A stretch of DNA of 42,833 bases from Acidobacteriota bacterium (GTDB lineage Bacteria; Acidobacteriota; Terriglobia; Bryobacterales; Bryobacteraceae): NCBI GenBank assembly GCA_026394075.1, contig JAPKYX010000074.1:1-42833 (forward strand). Direction: 5' to 3'. The notes under the pieces were generated by a model. The model was not told the origin of the DNA, did not search any database, and saw only the letters and a program-made list of their open reading frames with translations. The translations under genes were made by a program, and so were the position numbers. Shown here piece after piece: positions 42,008 to 42,833 of this stretch (position 1 is its first letter; the number at the start of each line of letters is the position of its first letter).

Positions 42008-42833
42008 GCGGGTGCTTTCGCGCCTCGTGCAGATCAACTCCGTCAACCCAACACTTACTCCTGGCTCGCCGGGCGAACGCGAAGCAGCTGAGTTTGTGGC
42101 GGAGGAGATGCGCGCGCTGGGCTGCCAGGTCCAGTTGGTCGGCGGTGACCGGCCCAGCGTGATCGCGACACTCAAGGGCTTGGGCGGCGGACGTAGCCTG
42201 ATGCTGAACGGCCACATCGATACGGTGGGAGTGGAAGCGATGGCGGAACCATTCAGTGGCCGCATCGATGACGGCAAGCTCTACGGCCGCGGAGCCTTCG
42301 ACATGAAGGCCAGCGTCGTCGCTTCCATGGCCGCCATGCGAGAGTTGGCGAAGGCTCCACCGGCGGGCGACGTGGTGCTGGCGGCGGTGGCCGATGAAGA
42401 GTATGCCAGCGCGGGTACTGAAGAGGTGTTGCGGCATTGCGTGACCGATGGCTCCGTCTGCACGGAGCCGACGTCGCTCAAGACTTGCCTGGCCCACAAG
42501 GGCTTTGCCTGGATCTCCGTCACCACCCATGGCCGGGCCGCCCACGGCAGCCGGTTTGAGTTGGGCATTGACGCCAACATGAAAATGGGGCGCTTTCTGG
42601 CCAAGCTCGACTTGCTCGAACAAGAGTTGCGCCAGCGGACTCCGCATCGCTGGGTAGGGCCCCCCTCGCTTCACGCCGCGACCCTAAATGGCGGCCAAGG
42701 CTTGAGCACCTACTCCGACCGGTGCGTCCTCCAGATCGAACGCCGCACCATTCCCGGCGAATCGTTCGACCAGGTAATGGCCGAAATCAAGGCGCTGGGT
42801 GAAGCGGACGTCGAGCTGATCTTTGCGCGGGAG
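41991..42833 (+). CDS. M20-family metallohydrolase (5' part, cut by window end)
   Basis: The first 281 codons of an M20 peptidase/deacylase, related to ArgE/DapE, run open to the window edge. The dinuclear zinc site is visible: GHIDTVG (His and Asp), GRGAFDMKAS (bridging Asp) and AVADEEYAS (catalytic Glu and metal Glu). The dimerisation lid begins at about residue 165 with CLAHKGFAWISVTTHGRAAHGS, including the conserved His. The ATG at 41991 overlaps the enolase-like gene by 17 bases, so all three genes form one transcription unit. It probably hydrolyses an N-acyl amino acid or dipeptide in the cytoplasm. The C-terminal metal ligand is outside the window. Confidence 0.93.
   Translation, partial: MRAYIERVLSRLVQINSVNPTLTPGSPGEREAAEFVAEEMRALGCQVQLVGGDRPSVIATLKGLGGGRSLMLNGHIDTVGVEAMAEPFSGRIDDGKLYGRGAFDMKASVVASMAAMRELAKAPPAGDVVLAAVADEEYASAGTEEVLRHCVTDGSVCTEPTSLKTCLAHKGFAWISVTTHGRAAHGSRFELGIDANMKMGRFLAKLDLLEQELRQRTPHRWVGPPSLHAATLNGGQGLSTYSDRCVLQIERRTIPGESFDQVMAEIKALGEADVELIFARE

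Overview
The window is a gene-dense, GC-rich stretch of bacterial chromosome with no phage, transposase, rRNA or tRNA. Several traits point to Acidobacteriota, most likely the Bryobacterales/Solibacteres group: an Oar-like TonB-dependent receptor with an N-terminal carboxypeptidase-regulatory domain, many Tat-exported catabolic enzymes (Gfo/Idh, sugar isomerase, aldo/keto reductase, sulfatase), a Thermus-type 7Fe ferredoxin, and short palindromic repeats between genes. This placement is an inference from gene content; no marker gene was compared.

Layout. 1-1299: the end of eutB and all of eutC (ethanolamine ammonia-lyase). 1247-3714: a YqgE/AlgH protein with an export-like N-terminus, a tandem pair of unknown beta-rich proteins, and a PaaI-type thioesterase. 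3764-9217: glmS, then the TonB receptor with a good promoter, RBS and terminator. 9385-14735: a catabolic island with a Tat-exported unknown protein, a divergent exported M81 (MlrC-like) metallohydrolase, an NCS1 permease broken by a one-base frameshift, and a coupled Tat Gfo/Idh protein. 14751-20845: a sphingomyelinase-like lipoprotein, der, a precorrin-2 dehydrogenase and typA. 20849-23617 (minus strand): a P1B-type metal ATPase downstream of a higBA toxin-antitoxin pair with a perfect palindrome at its start. 23719-28033: a MATE transporter, a DinG-like Fe-S helicase, queD, a triple REP-like palindrome cluster and a 7Fe ferredoxin. 28033-32342: a galU with an internal deletion coupled to a small unknown gene, a Tat sugar isomerase, an SDR, a TlpA-like thioredoxin and a small membrane protein. 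32457-38736: a sugar-acid and polysaccharide catabolic block (MR/MLE enzyme, esterase, two coupled aldo/keto reductases, sulfatase). 38681-39799: a UvrC-like protein cut down to its N-terminal half. 39834-42833: a tight operon of an APH-fold kinase, an enolase paralogue with altered catalytic residues, and an M20 hydrolase that runs off the window.

The most notable items are the kinase/divergent enolase/M20 operon, the UvrC-like protein that keeps the four-cysteine cluster but lacks the nuclease domains, two families of dispersed palindromic repeats, the galU deletion, and a recurrent -10-like hexamer 5-9 bases before the start codon of genes that head transcription units, which suggests leaderless or very short-leader mRNAs.
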